Notes under the pieces: model-generated
Databases searched by the model: none
Told to the model about the DNA's origin: nothing
Seen by the model: only the letters and a program-made list of their open reading frames with translations
Source of the DNA: Ceraceosorus guamensis
Lineage: Eukaryota > Basidiomycota > Exobasidiomycetes > Ceraceosorales > Ceraceosoraceae
Direction of reading: 5' to 3'
Length of the DNA: 64,000 nucleotides
NCBI RefSeq assembly: GCF_003144195.1
Contig: NW_020289996.1
Location: 497,419 to 561,418, forward strand
Shown here: positions 1 to 14,342 of the stretch, piece by piece
Layout: the number at the start of each line of letters is the position of its first letter
Position numbering within the stretch: the stretch's first letter is position 1
Translations under genes and position numbers: made by a program

Positions 1-2
1 GT

Positions 3-2867
<2,865 letters not shown>

Positions 2868-3250
2868 TGCGCCGCACGAGATTTTGGACCTCTTTACCAC
2901 CCGCCAGCCGCTTTGACTCAGGTGTGTATTTGTTTTGCCCACGGCGAGCCGTTGAATGTCACTTTATGCACGAGATGTGCTGGCAAGCTTCGAGCGCCAT
3001 CGGCGAAGCTTGCAGCGTGCCGACGATAGCCGTCTGCTGCGGTGTGTCCGCGTCCAGGCGCGATGACTTTCAACATCGAATTGGCGATATTCTTCTTCAT
3101 TGGAATGAGCATGCGAAGTACAGTCGCACCACGTGGCATGCCACGCTGCGAGGGAGCAGGGTACGCAGTGTAAAAGGGTCAAAGTACAGTCTGGAACGAG
3201 CGGGTCAAGGAGGCCTAACTCTCGGGCAGCAGACTTGAAGGTGTAGACGC
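2868..3250. other. 3' intergenic region between convergent genes
   Basis: A gap of 383 bases between the stop of MCM3 and the stop of the minus-strand oxidoreductase gene. It must hold both 3' UTRs and terminators. Short open frames here show no recognisable protein, and no repeat stands out. Confidence 0.6.
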
Positions 3251-4296
3251 CTACTGCGAAGCTTTTGGATCGAGCAAAACCAGCACACGGACTTCCATAG
3301 ACCATCTAGGCTTCGCACCCTTGGGCGAGGTAGGGTCGACGATGGCGGTATGGGGAGTCCTAGTCTCCGTCTCGCTATCGTAGCACTTGAGCAAGATTGC
3401 CTGATCAGTCTTCAAGCTCGAATGATAGTACCACCTATGAACCGGATTCTTGTGAATCAACAGGAATTGGCCAGTCCAATCTTTGAAAATCAGATCGGCT
3501 TGAACCCAGTCGGATGTACCGTCGGCGTGAACGCCTACTGTGCGGGAATCGGCTACGGCTAGCGGATCTTCTTCCACGGGACCACGCAAAGGTCGCCAGA
3601 CGTTGATCAGCTGAGCCGCTAGCTCGCCAGACTTGACCTTGGCAAGCGTCTCGTCGCCTGTTACGCAAAGTCGGATAGAAGGTCAGCCAAACTCCAAAGT
3701 CGAGCAGATTTGTCTATGGCAAGACGCCGAGCCTCACCCAAATGCTTCCTGATGCGATTCTCGCCGGACCATCGGCTCTGATCACAATGAGCCTGAGCAA
3801 CGGGCTTTCGGTTGAAGGGATCATCGGGTGTATGCTTGGTCTGCCCTTTGCGAATGGTATGGTCAAAGATGAAGGTGCTTTGCACATGCTGACCTCTCTG
3901 TGCCAAATTATCCTTCAAAAGCTGATCCACATCTTTGTAGTAAGCCTGCTTGATCCATTCCTCGTCATTCCACTTTTCCTCGCTCCACCCTGTTTCAGTC
4001 TCTTGTTGACCGAAGCCATGCACTATCTCGAACCCTGCACCGTGCGTGTTTAGACCGAATGCTTCGCGCTCCGAAAGCGTGGTGGATGCTAGATCGGTTA
4101 CGTCGACGGATATGCTCTCGTGCACCACATTGGTCAGGTCTTCACCTTCGTTGCGGTGTGCACGATGGTAAGGCTTCGCGATGGACGCGTCCAAGTACTC
4201 AATCGTAGCTTTGATCTTTGGAAGCCCAGCCAGGGAGACGGTACCCGCTGCAGGTCCCGCAGATGATTGGGTCTGAGTCGTAGTGGTTGCGGACAT
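3251..4296 (-). CDS. CmcJ/NvfI-family oxidoreductase (GA4-desaturase-like)
   Basis: Two exons on the minus strand, 4296..3738 and 3657..3251, give 321 residues. The start is the first ATG (MSATTTTQ); the open frame extends upstream only through non-ATG codons. The sequence fits the fungal CmcJ/NvfI family: FIFDHTIRKG, an AHCDQS motif, LINVWRPLRGPV, DPLAVADSRTV, HRWYY, LLKCYDS and a final PHTAIVDP...EVRVLVLL. Family members are cytosolic Fe(II)/2-oxoglutarate-type or related enzymes acting in secondary metabolism or on small acids; the substrate here cannot be read from sequence. The second exon restores INVWRPL exactly, which supports the intron. It has no neighbouring biosynthetic genes, so a stand-alone metabolic role is as likely as a cluster role. 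Confidence 0.82.
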
Positions 4297-5945
4297 GCTG
4301 CGGTTCCGATCGGCCGTGCGCAGGCTGTTGGGTCTGCGATTGCGGTTCAGGGAGAGCAAGCTTGTGGGACGGTGCTAGTGTGCGCAAATGGTGTGCGGGT
4401 GGCAACATGTTGTTCGACAAGGCAACACTGGCACTCTTTATGAATTACGAGTACAATGAGTGGCATTGCAATCATCCTGCAGCGAGGATGCTCATCTTGA
4501 AATCGTGATCCTGAACGTGTTGCCCGCTGATACCTACAAGCGTCCCTGCTGAATGAGAATAGGACGACTATTGACTGTGACCGAGGGCATGCTTTGAGCC
4601 AAGGCATCTCGGAGCTAAGTGGACCTCTTACCGCGTACTTGATCGGGACACTTTCGCCTCGCGACTACCTTTCGGCCGTTGCGTTACTGATCCGAGTCAA
4701 GCACACTCACGACTCTGTCTGCAGGCAGAGGGACTGCGTAGAGCCGCAAGGACCGACATCTTGCTCGCAATCTTGAGTGCACCATCTCATCCATCAACTT
4801 GAAAATGCCTGAGTCGCGAATCGTCACAGACGCTCGTCGAGGCTTGGGACGCATCTGTCCATGTCTCGCAATCGAAATGACATCTCGCGCCATCCCTCGT
4901 GACTGCGACTGCAAGCTGCTCTCACCTAATAGCTTCGACGCATCCACCCACATTCACATTCATCCGCCCTTTTCAGCAAAGCACCTCCGCCACGAAATGC
5001 CAGGCATCAAGCCGCCTTTATGCGCGTCAAAAGAGGTTGTTGAGTGCGGTGAGTCTGAGCCAGGACCCGCCTAAGCCTCGGAACAAATTCGAGAATAGTC
5101 GCTGCGCAAGAAAAGACATTGGATGCTTTTGAACACGTGATGCGCAAGGCGCGTGACAACCGAGGCGCGCTTCAAAAAACGCCATGCACGAACGAGAGCA
5201 ACACTTATATCCAGCAAGTCTTGCGCGCCGCGGCTGATGTCCTCTACAGTCGTGAGTAGCTGCTTGCATGCGTGTGCATGCAGCATATGCTGATGATGAT
5301 GGAGGAAGTCTTGAGTGATCATAGCTAGGCGCGTCCTTTCAACTTCTACCGCAACCCACCATGCAGCAACCGGCTGGGCTCGAGCTGCGCTGCACTCAAT
5401 TCGTTGCGGGTAGAAGCGAAGCAGGGGTGGCCGGTCTGAGCGATCCCATCTTTTTGGTGGCTGCATGGAGACGGTGGTACATGCTGGATTGAGCGCAATT
5501 CACTGTTGACTGCATGTCCGTGCGCGAATCGTGAATGATCGAGCGATGAGAAGTTCATTGCTTGATTTGAAGCGTTGGAATCTTGAATAAGGCAACGTGT
5601 CAATGTCTCATCCTCTGTGCAGCTTGACACACATCATAACCCGTACGTGTAGCTTCAACATCATCAGCATATATTCAATCAACTTGCAAAGCCGCGGCCA
5701 GAGAAAGGATCAGGGCTCAGCATCGAGACGCATCCTCACCCTCATCAATGATCCTCCTCTGACTCACCTTACCAACATCATCCACTTCCGAACCTCCTGA
5801 CACTGCGTGTCCGCATCGGCGACGACCACACGATATATCCACAAGCTCCACAGGAGGAGCTGAGAATCAGAAGCGGAGGCTTCTCGGAGACTGGCCGACT
5901 AATTCGAGCACCACAGCATTCAGACTGGGCTCTGCGAGTGCCAAG
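4297..5945. other. Intergenic region, divergent promoters
   Basis: About 1.65 kb between two divergently transcribed genes, so it should carry both promoters. It contains a minus-strand ATG frame at 5071..5322 (83 residues, helix-rich in appearance) and a few short frames near 4684..4953. None matches a family I know and none shows a convincing intron chain, so I do not call a gene. Confidence 0.5.
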
Positions 5946-8900
5946 ATGGCCACCCGAAAATCTCAGCAGAATTCCGCCGCCTCGGTGATAGATGGGTGTG
6001 AGCCACGAGCTTTCCGAGCATTCGAGACCTTGCCAGTGAAGCGAGTCGAGGATGACTGACTGACTGACACCCCTTGGCCTTACAACGCGCTGATGTATAG
6101 ACGAGGTGGTGGATCAGATCGGCAAGGGGTCCTTTGGGGTCATCCGCAAGGTCAAGAGGCGGATGGATGGAAGGATCTTTGCTCGCAAGGAAATGGACTT
6201 TAGCAGAATGTCGGACAGAGATAGGAAACAGATCGTTGCCGAGGTCAACATTCTGAGAAACCTCAAGCACGAAAGCATCGTCGCTTACGAAGAGCGATTT
6301 GTAGACTCTCAAGCGCAGTGAGTGTATGCCTAGGCTTCCGCGCAGGGAGACCAGCGTCTCATCGAACGTCAATCCCCTGCATACATGCGTAGGACATTGT
6401 ACATCATCATGGAGTATTGCGGTGGAGGAGATCTGGGAGAAGTGATCAAGAAATGTAGGAAGAACAAGTGAGTGTTCTCGACTGGTCGCCTCCCTATGTG
6501 CAGCTCGACTGAAGCGCATAGATGCTGTCTGACCGCCCCCTGTCGCAGCACGTATCTACCAGAAGACACAGTCTGGTCTTACTTCTCACAGATGACTCAA
6601 GCGCTCGAAGCTCTTCACTACAAGGATTGCAGCGCCAACGATGTCGTTCCGCGCGCCGCTATCCTTCATCGAGATCTCAAGCCCGAGAACATCTTTCTGG
6701 ACGCAGACGACAATGTCAAACTAGGAGACTTTGGACTTTCGAAGCAAATTACCGGGCAAATTTTCGCTTCGACCTACGTCGGCACTCCGTACTACATGAG
6801 CCCCGAAATTGCAACGAATCAACGGTACGACTTTAAATGCGATGTCTGGGCTCTGGGTTGCATCGCATATGAGCTATGCGCCCTCCAGTGAGTTCTTCTG
6901 CTGTCGTGGGTCGAAGGACAGCACCAGCTGACACGAGTATCGCGGCCTCTGCCTATTAGACCACCTTTCGACGCTCAAAATCAAGCCGAGCTCACACGAA
7001 AGATCAAGCAAGGACAGGTGCCGAAGCTGCCAAGAGGGTACTCCAATGACCTCGGAGACCTTATCCGCGCCATGCTGAATCTGAGCGTGAGTACTACAGC
7101 TTCGAGACGGAGCGACATCTTCTCACACAACTCGTCTGCTTTTTTGAGCAGGCCAAGGATCGACCGACGACGAGACAGATTCTCACGCATCCCAAAGTCA
7201 AATTCGTCGTTGAAACACGCCAGCTGAGCGCCCTGTCGCGCAACCTACAAGCGGAACGTGCTCGCATAGAAGCATTAGATCTTGGATTGGCGGAACGTGA
7301 AGCTGCTCTTGCTAGCGCTGAGCAGGAACTGAGGGAGAGGCAGCAGCAGGGTGGACATGCCGACGATGCTGCAGCTCACCTCAGCGCAAGAGAGCAGATT
7401 GTGAAAGAAAGGGAGGATGCTTGTCGCCAAAGCGAAGACCACACCGAGAAAGTTAGAGAGGAGTACACGCAGTGGTTCAATGAACAATGCCAAAAGCTTG
7501 AGCAGAGCAAGCAGGAATTCGCAGAACACTGTCAGGCCCAGCTGGAAGACATCGAGAGGAAGAGACAGAGCATCGAGGCCAGAAATACGGCTCGTCGAGG
7601 GTCGTCAACAGTAGACGCTTCGGCACAGAGCGAGCAACCACCACCCTTGCCTAGCTCAGCATCCAGCCGCATCGCTGAGCACCGCTCGGCGCTATCAAGC
7701 AGACCTTCTACGCGACGCATCTCCGCTGGCGGCCGTACCTCGGGAGGAGGAGCCGGCGCCTCTCACCTGGATGATCATAGCGTCGACATGATCAGGGCTG
7801 GCATGACAGGTCTGGGTACGCCGCGAGCTCAGCGCGAAAGGCAAATGCGACTCAAGCAACGGGCGGAACGTCGCGCAAGCGCGGCTGGTGCTCAATCTGA
7901 TCTGCGCACTTCTTCTCGCCGAGCGCAGGAGAGCGAGGGCAGCGACGAATGGGTGGAAGAGGACGCTGCTGCTGCTGTCGCCAATCTTTCACTGTCCAAC
8001 GGTCGTGGGCGCGCTTCTCAAAACATAGCAGGTCCTACGTCTGATATCCCTCAGAGCGCAGCTCCAGCAGGAAGAGAAGCCTACACTTCGAGAGGAACGG
8101 GACGTGCCAGCATCAGCGCTATCAGAGCTGCACCTCCGTCTGCCGCGAGGATGTACACACCTCGACCATCAGCCGACACGTCGGACGTGTCCATGCGCGA
8201 CGCAAGCTGGTTTCACCCTGCCTTTACGCCTGTTCGCCAGACACGCGCATCCCTCTTTGGCCAAGGATCGGCACAGAACGCGAATGCGGGATTTCCAAGC
8301 AGCGAAGACCGCTCGGGGGACGATATGCACACGAGCAGCGACGGGCCTGATAAGGAGAACAGTGTGCTTAGCAGAGCTCGGCATTCCTACTCTTCCGGCA
8401 AGCGTGGCGATGCTATCGTGCCCGCTGCTGCGCGTCCGATACTGACCACGAGAACAACAATTGCAGCGATGCAGAACGACAGTGAAGGTCGAGAAGGGGC
8501 GGTTTCTACGCAAGAAGCAGCGCCAGCCTCGCAAAGCACGAGCGCTGTGCCCAACTATAATCTCGCAGATGACGATCCGGACCTACCTTCGCCCTTTTTG
8601 CGCAAGGTTACGCGCATACCCGAGGGTCGCATGTCGGGAAGGAATGGACATGGAGGGGCAAGCGGCAAGACGAATTTGGTTCGCGCAGCTACCAATGGCG
8701 CAGCAAAGCTTGCTAGGGAGAGAGATGCCGCTAATGCTGCTTCCGGTCCTAGCAACTCGGACGGGGCAAATTCGGGCATGACGAGAAGTCGAAGCTCTCT
8801 GCTAGACACTTCTGCAGCCAAACCTTCGCCTGGTCGACGTTATTCCGGAGCTGCTGCTATCACGGGCGCGGCCAATGGTAGTGGAAGCGAGAGCAGCAGC

Positions 8901-9125
8901 AGCGGCATCGGCATCGGCATCGGCATCGGTGCGGCCATTTCTGCCGCTCCATCTGGACGCATTGCGGCTCGCACCCAAAGATCTAGATTCAGCACTTTGC
9001 CAGGAGGTATCGGAGTCACTGTCAAGCCACTGCAGCCTGGACAAGCCGTAGGGGCGAGCGCTCCGATCAGAAGGAGCTTCGTACCCGGCGCGGGCTCTGG
9101 CTCTGGCTCTGCTGCTCGGAGCTGA
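5946..9125 (+). CDS. NIMA-related Ser/Thr kinase (NimA/Nek2/Fin1/Kin3 type)
   Basis: Mitotic kinase of the NIMA family, expected at spindle poles, nuclear envelope and chromatin. Six exons: 5946..5997, 6101..6317, 6393..6467, 6549..6887, 6960..7086 and 7152..9125 (927 residues, total divisible by three). The kinase domain occupies roughly residues 18-285: glycine loop IGKGSFGVI, ATP-binding Lys47, EYCGGGDL hinge, HRDLKPEN with Asp157, DFG at 175, GTPYYMSPE and DVWALGC. A coiled coil rich in Glu/Gln/Lys follows at about 300-380, as in NimA and Nek2, then a long disordered tail. A KEN box (DKEN, about 671-673) lies in the tail, a known APC/C degradation signal in this family. A GGCATC repeat encodes a Gly-Ile run near residue 855. 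Only one such kinase gene is present here; fungi usually have one. Confidence 0.93.
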
Positions 9126-9458
9126 TTGCTCTCTCGCAAACCTAAGAGCGCGAACGACGTTGCCCAGCACAAGCTTGGTGTTGATGCTGAATCAGATCCA
9201 CGCACATCTTTGTCTTCATCATTCCGCATTCCCCTCTTTCTTCTAGCACCTGATGCGTCCTTTGCAAACCCTGGCAACAATGGCCCTTGGGTCTGCTATC
9301 TTCGTCCCCCTGTCAGACTATCACGCACCCAGCCATTTCCATCTCAAGCAAGTGAACACTTGATAGCTTTCAAAAGCAGCGATTTTGGATGTTATGCTAC
9401 AGTGTGCGCGTGTGGGAATGGCGGAGGCGGTACGTTGTACATGACAAGCAGAGGCACT
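9126..9458. other. 3' intergenic region between convergent genes
   Basis: 333 bases between the stop of the NIMA kinase gene and the stop of CTU1/NCS6. No gene, repeat or RNA was recognised; it is presumably shared 3' UTR and terminator sequence. Confidence 0.55.
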
Positions 9459-11171
9459 TCATGCCGCGATGTTGGCAGTGTTCTCTAGCGCTCGAGTCAA
9501 GTGTTCGACCGGGTCCTGCCGAAGAGATGCAGGTTCTTTAAAGCGTTCGATCGCGATTAGATTGTTAGCGCTTGGAAGTTCCGAAGCTGGTCTCGCTGGA
9601 CGAGTCCAGCGAGGAATGACGTTTCCTATTCCAGCATCTTCTTGCCGAGTCGTTTCGTTGCTCAAGGCGGAAAAAGTCGCTTCGCGGCCCTGTCTGCCTG
9701 ATCGAACACCAAGACTAGGCTGTCCCCTGTTCAATCCTTCCAGAAGCACTGTCGTCGAGGGAGGGCAAGACGCCATGTCAGCAAGTCCAGCATCAGCATC
9801 GCTGATGTAGACCACTCACGGCACGCTTTGCACAAGTCGTTGGATGACATGTAGCCACACCTGACGCAAGTTTCTGCGGGCGCGCCAGAAGGAGCAGGCC
9901 TGTGAGCGAACTCGAGTGCACTCGCAGCTTTGCGCATCAAAAGACTCACTTTGAGCTTTCCTGATTACGCCACCATCCACCTTGAGATGCTCGCCAGAGT
10001 GTATAATGTCTAGCACCACACCTGGCCGGATCAGTTCCAGCTCTCGCAGGTACGCTCGGGCGGTGCCTCTGTATGCGTTAGGAGAGTAGGTGCACTCTGT
10101 GCTAAAGTAGTCCAGCTTCTTGAAGTAGGCGTACCTACATTCCAAGCGGAAATTTGTGTTGCGTGATTTTGTCAGCGAGGCAAGACGGACAAGGCTAATC
10201 GTGAATAGAACCACATTGCCGCCTGCGCGGGCGGGGTGGTCGCTTGTAGCACAGCGCTTGCATCTCTTGCACTCACATGACAATCTCCTTTTCGTACGCA
10301 TACTTGAAAGGTTTGCTGCGCTTGATGCCCGAGCCTCCAAAGACCTCGTCGACTTCCTCATCGCCACCACCGCTGCCGCATCCTCCCGCAGCAGAAGTCG
10401 AGGCGTCCGAAGGGCCGGAAGTAGTGATTTCCGTGCACCTTTCCAATCTAGCAATATCGCCTCGCAGCACTGCAAGAGGGCAAGGAAAATCTGTGAGGCG
10501 TCAGCAAGATGGGCTCTGCGTCGGTAGTCTTGGCTGGGTGCGAGTGTTCACCATTCATGAGGATAGTCTCTGCCAGATCGTCGGCATTATGACCCGTGAC
10601 GATGTGCTCCACACGCATTGCTAGCGCACCTCGATCCAAAGCTTGCCTTCGAAAGACGCCACAGAATGTGCCTGTGCGATGGGATAGAGTGGCGATGCAG
10701 CACAGGTGAGACGACGAAATGGGTGTTGATTCTCATGCCATGCGATTGCTACTCACAGTTGTTCTTGTTGCCGATGCTCTTGACAATGTCGTCCATGGTC
10801 CAGCCGTACAGATCCTTGTAGCTGAGTATTTCGAGCGGCAAACCATACTGGACCTTGTTCCTCTTTACAGTATCCAGAGAGTCGTCCCTATACCCGGCAA
10901 TTCCTTCGTCGATGCTCAACAGCAGCAACTCGAGGCCATAGTTGTATCTTTCGTTGAGGGTCTTGAGCACGCTCGCCAGCACCGTCGAGTCTTTTCCGCC
11001 AGAAGCTCCTATGGCAACCTTTTCCCCACGTTGAAACATGCCGGATTTGGTGATGGTCAGATGAATCTCTTCCTCGAACAGATGAAAGAAGCAAGATCGA
11101 CAGACGTATGCTCCGGTCTTGGGTCGACGTAGGGCTGCTCGTGCATCGTTGCACCATTCGCATGTCCTCAT
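9459..11171 (-). CDS. NCS6: Cytoplasmic tRNA 2-thiolation protein 1 (Ncs6/Ctu1)
   Basis: ATP-dependent sulfur transfer to wobble U34 of Lys, Glu and Gln tRNAs, acting with Ncs2/Ctu2 and Urm1 in the cytosol. Six exons on the minus strand: 11171..10757, 10671..10552, 10469..10277, 10134..9950, 9873..9820 and 9748..9459, giving 418 residues in frame. N-terminal zinc-type pairs CEWC and CRSC, PP-loop SGGKDS at 57-62, then [20 protein letters not shown] and [15 protein letters not shown]. The C-terminal CVRCGYMSS...CKAC...LLEGLNRG block is diagnostic of Ctu1. A low-complexity insert of about 30 residues (Gly/Ser/Asp/Glu-rich) sits between the RGDIARL segment and [10 protein letters not shown]. The head is divergent from RHEB across a 3.2 kb gap. 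Identity is firm; the small fifth exon was fixed by frame and splice signals. Confidence 0.93.
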
Positions 11172-12462
11172 CTTCGCTCCACGCCCGCCCCTTATTCAGA
11201 CCAGATGCTAGGCGAGAGGGCGAAGTGCTCCCTCTTGGTAGGCGTTGGGAACCGCGCCCTGGCCGGGTGAAAAGAATCGACGGTGCGAGATGCAATCGGA
11301 AGGATGGAGGCGTGGGGCGTGAGAATCAATACAAGTGGACCTCGTGCATCGCGGGACAAGGGTGGGGTGAAGGTAGATAGGAAGGTGATGTGGATGCCTA
11401 ACCCACCCGTTCATGACCATTCTCTATTGCTGGCTGCTGTCAGGATGATGGGAGCACCGAAAGTTTATTATGAGAACAGGAAGGGCGGACGAGCACGTGA
11501 TCTCGCGCGGTAGGCACCTGGAACGCGGCTTTTGCAGTCGAGTCAAAAGGCAGCAGTCACGAGTCACGAGTGAGTTTGAGTCACACAATAGTGGGAAGCA
11601 AGTATGCAGCCCCACGCACAAGAGACTCGACTCGAGACTCCCAACGCCGATCACACTGGTGACTCTCTGATGACTCATGACCGACCTATCTTCACCTCAT
11701 TTCCCCCAGGGATCACGAATGACTGACCCTCGAGACTCGCATACATGCAACATTAAGTGATTACTCCGGCGCAAGCTGAGCCAGATCCATGCGGGCCGCA
11801 CATCTCGACGTCGCTGCTCTGCTGGATCGAATGTTCATCAGTGTGGAAGCGGAGCCAAGCAGATAGATACAAAGGGGGGCCGCCCGCGCCTCATGCCCGC
11901 GTCGCCCACGATCTCTTGCCGAAACAGGAGCATGCTCGCTGCTGAGGGCCAACGAGGATGGGAGTTGAAGGGGCTAGCTAAGCGGTGCCTCTCGTCCTTC
12001 ATGGCCGCAACTTGACACCAAATCGCTGGCGTGAGCGGATTGGATGAGGGCACGAATTTGCTCGTCGATGCTCCGGGTCATTTTGCAGCGAGGCGAAGCG
12101 CATCGATGATGGGGTGGGGTGAGATGGCGGGTTTTGGTGCGAGACGATCGAGCAGAGACGATGTCCTGATTGTGACTGCCAGCTTGGCAAATTCAGGACT
12201 GGACCATGCAGGTACGTCTGCCCGAAACGCAATACTGATCGTCGACCGGGCAAGGCGAGGCGAGCCCTGTGTTGTCGATCACCCGATGAGTCTATATGCT
12301 GTGACTCATTGTTCACGTTGACGCGCTACAATGGATCTGCACCTTCGCCGCTGAGCCGTGCGCTGATCATCATTCATTATTATCATTGACATTCATTGGG
12401 CACGACGTGGGACAAACCAATCAGCTAGCTGCATGCATGCTGACCGCACCTACATCCTCACA

Positions 12463-12487
12463 CCCGCCCCCGCCCCCGCCCCCGCCC
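12463..12487. repeat. CCCCGC short tandem repeat (G-rich on minus strand)
   Basis: Four to five copies of a CCCCGC unit. The minus strand carries five runs of three or more G separated by single C, the layout expected for a G-quadruplex. It sits in intergenic DNA. Confidence 0.85.
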
Positions 12488-12790
12488 AACTCATCGCGAA
12501 TGCTTCGTCTCGCTGCTGCTTGTCACCCTGTCTCCCTGCCTCGCGGCCCGCGATCTACTATGAGACCGACCGTCGACCGTCTTGACGCCGAAGTGTGAAC
12601 GGGAAAAGTTCACGGCGTACGCGCTGCATGTGCGGTGCGGTGTGCTTTTCACTTGCAAATCAAGTCATGCTGGAAGGTTGACTGACGCTCTTCAGAGTCG
12701 AGGTTCTACAAGTAGTCTTGAGCGCGAGTGACTTTTGTGATATGATCGCATGGCCGGTACTAGGCCGATATCATGCGTGCACTTTGACCT

Positions 12791-12822
12791 CTGCCCTGCC
12801 CTGCCCTGCCCTGCCCTGCCCT
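12791..12822. repeat. CCCTG short tandem repeat
   Basis: About six uninterrupted copies of CCCTG. One side is flanked directly by GTGACTTTTGTGAT and the same 14-mer occurs about 60 bases on the other side, so the tract and its flanks may have arisen by local duplication. Confidence 0.85.
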
Positions 12823-14342
12823 CGTGACTTTTGTGATCAGGGCACCCGATCCCCACGGCATCACGTCGGAGACAGCGGCGATGGATGAGCACGCAGCGGC
12901 GCCATACACCATGCTGATGGCTATATCGTGAATCGTGAACCGTGGATCGGGATCGATCAGCAGAGTCCCATGTCGGTGAATTGTGTACTCGTGCTGCGGC
13001 AGCAATCCATCAGCAGCTACATAGCCGTGTCACTCCCGACTGCGATTGGCACCGAAGTGAAACGCATGCAGCCTCGCTAGCCGTTCCATGCCAGTTAACA
13101 CTTTCACCCATATGGCACACTCACGTCACCACTTGACTGGTGAATTTCCCGGGAGTGACTGGCTGATACGCGTTGGCTACATACAGCTCAGAACAAACCC
13201 ATCAAAAATACCCATTTGTGATTCACACATCAGCAATTAGAAATGACAGTCAGGCCATTCGGTATAGAGCGGAGCAGCTCGATCTCGCCTTCGCGAATCA
13301 TTGGCTTGCTATATACCATTTGACCCGCACGCTTATACCCAGATGGGAGCTCACAATCACGAATTCAGCTGCTGGCTGCTGCTGCGCTCGTGATCCGGAT
13401 TCGCGTATATACCTTACGCTGATGTATATATAAAGCTGCTGGGTGAACTCTGCATGGATGTTAATTGAGATGAGACACGCATGCGTCTGTCGGTGAGTCG
13501 CCAACGCCGGCGTCGCACCGCAACACCCGCCCAACAAATCACAAATCAATTGTCGCGACTCACGATCCAGTGCGTGCAGGCGGGCCTTTTTTTTTGGTTT
13601 TTGTTTCTATCGCGTATTATGCCGGTTCATATATCTGGCTGGGGCTGCACGCTGTGCATATGCTGCATGCTGCTGGCCGCATTCATTCGTGATTATTCAT
13701 TTAGGTACCGCGGTCGCCGTACCGGTACCTGCCTCTCCATAGCCGTTGTATTTGGGCGGGATTTGAGCTCGATCGCGGGCGGGAAAGTCGTGTGTGTGTG
13801 CAGATATGCGCGCGCGTGCAGCAAGCACATATTTGTCTCCCTGCTGCCGCGTGTGTGTTTCACGGGACACGGCGGCGCGGCGGGCAAGCTCGGTCTACGT
13901 GGTCGGTCGGGTGATGTATAGATCGAGTGAGTGTCCTTGCAGGAGCAGGAGCGTCGTCGTGCCTACTGTATGTATACGGTACAGCATCATCTCATCCTAC
14001 CACCCACCTCACCATTCACGCCCACTTCCAATTCATACACGATCCCCACACTTCACAGGCACTCCCATCTGCACACCTCTCCAGCGCTTGCCTGGCCAAA
14101 CGATTTGCAGGGAGGAATCTACGACGGCAAGGAGTCGTTCCACTTCGCCGCTCTCATTACCAAGCGTAGAGGTCGACGCAGGTTCCTCGGCAACATATTC
14201 TGTAAATCCTTCTTTCCTCAAGCTCCGTTTCAAGCGCACTGCAGTCGCTTTACGCCTGTCACGCTGTGCCAGATTCTGAAGGTTCACCAGCTCCGCCGAA
14301 CGAGCCAAAAGCGCGCGCATATACACATACACGGACACATAC

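Larger units (their letters stand above)
11172..14342. other. Long repeat-rich intergenic region
   Basis: About 3.2 kb between the divergent starts of NCS6 and RHEB. No coding exon is convincing. It holds a CCCCGC tract (12463..12487), a CCCTG tract (12791..12822), a 14-nt direct repeat GTGACTTTTGTGAT at 12728 and 12824, clustered TCACGAGT/GTGAGT motifs near 11550-11700, and a 19-nt motif at 13682..13700 that recurs at 54672. The last 400 bases probably include the RHEB 5' UTR. Confidence 0.6.

Noticed and set aside
4297-4359. N-terminal extension of the CmcJ-like enzyme
   Set aside because: The extension begins with TTG and has no ATG; the ATG at 4296 is preferred.
5071-5322. Small minus-strand gene of 83 residues
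   Set aside because: It looks helical but has no recognised family and no supporting splice or promoter signal.
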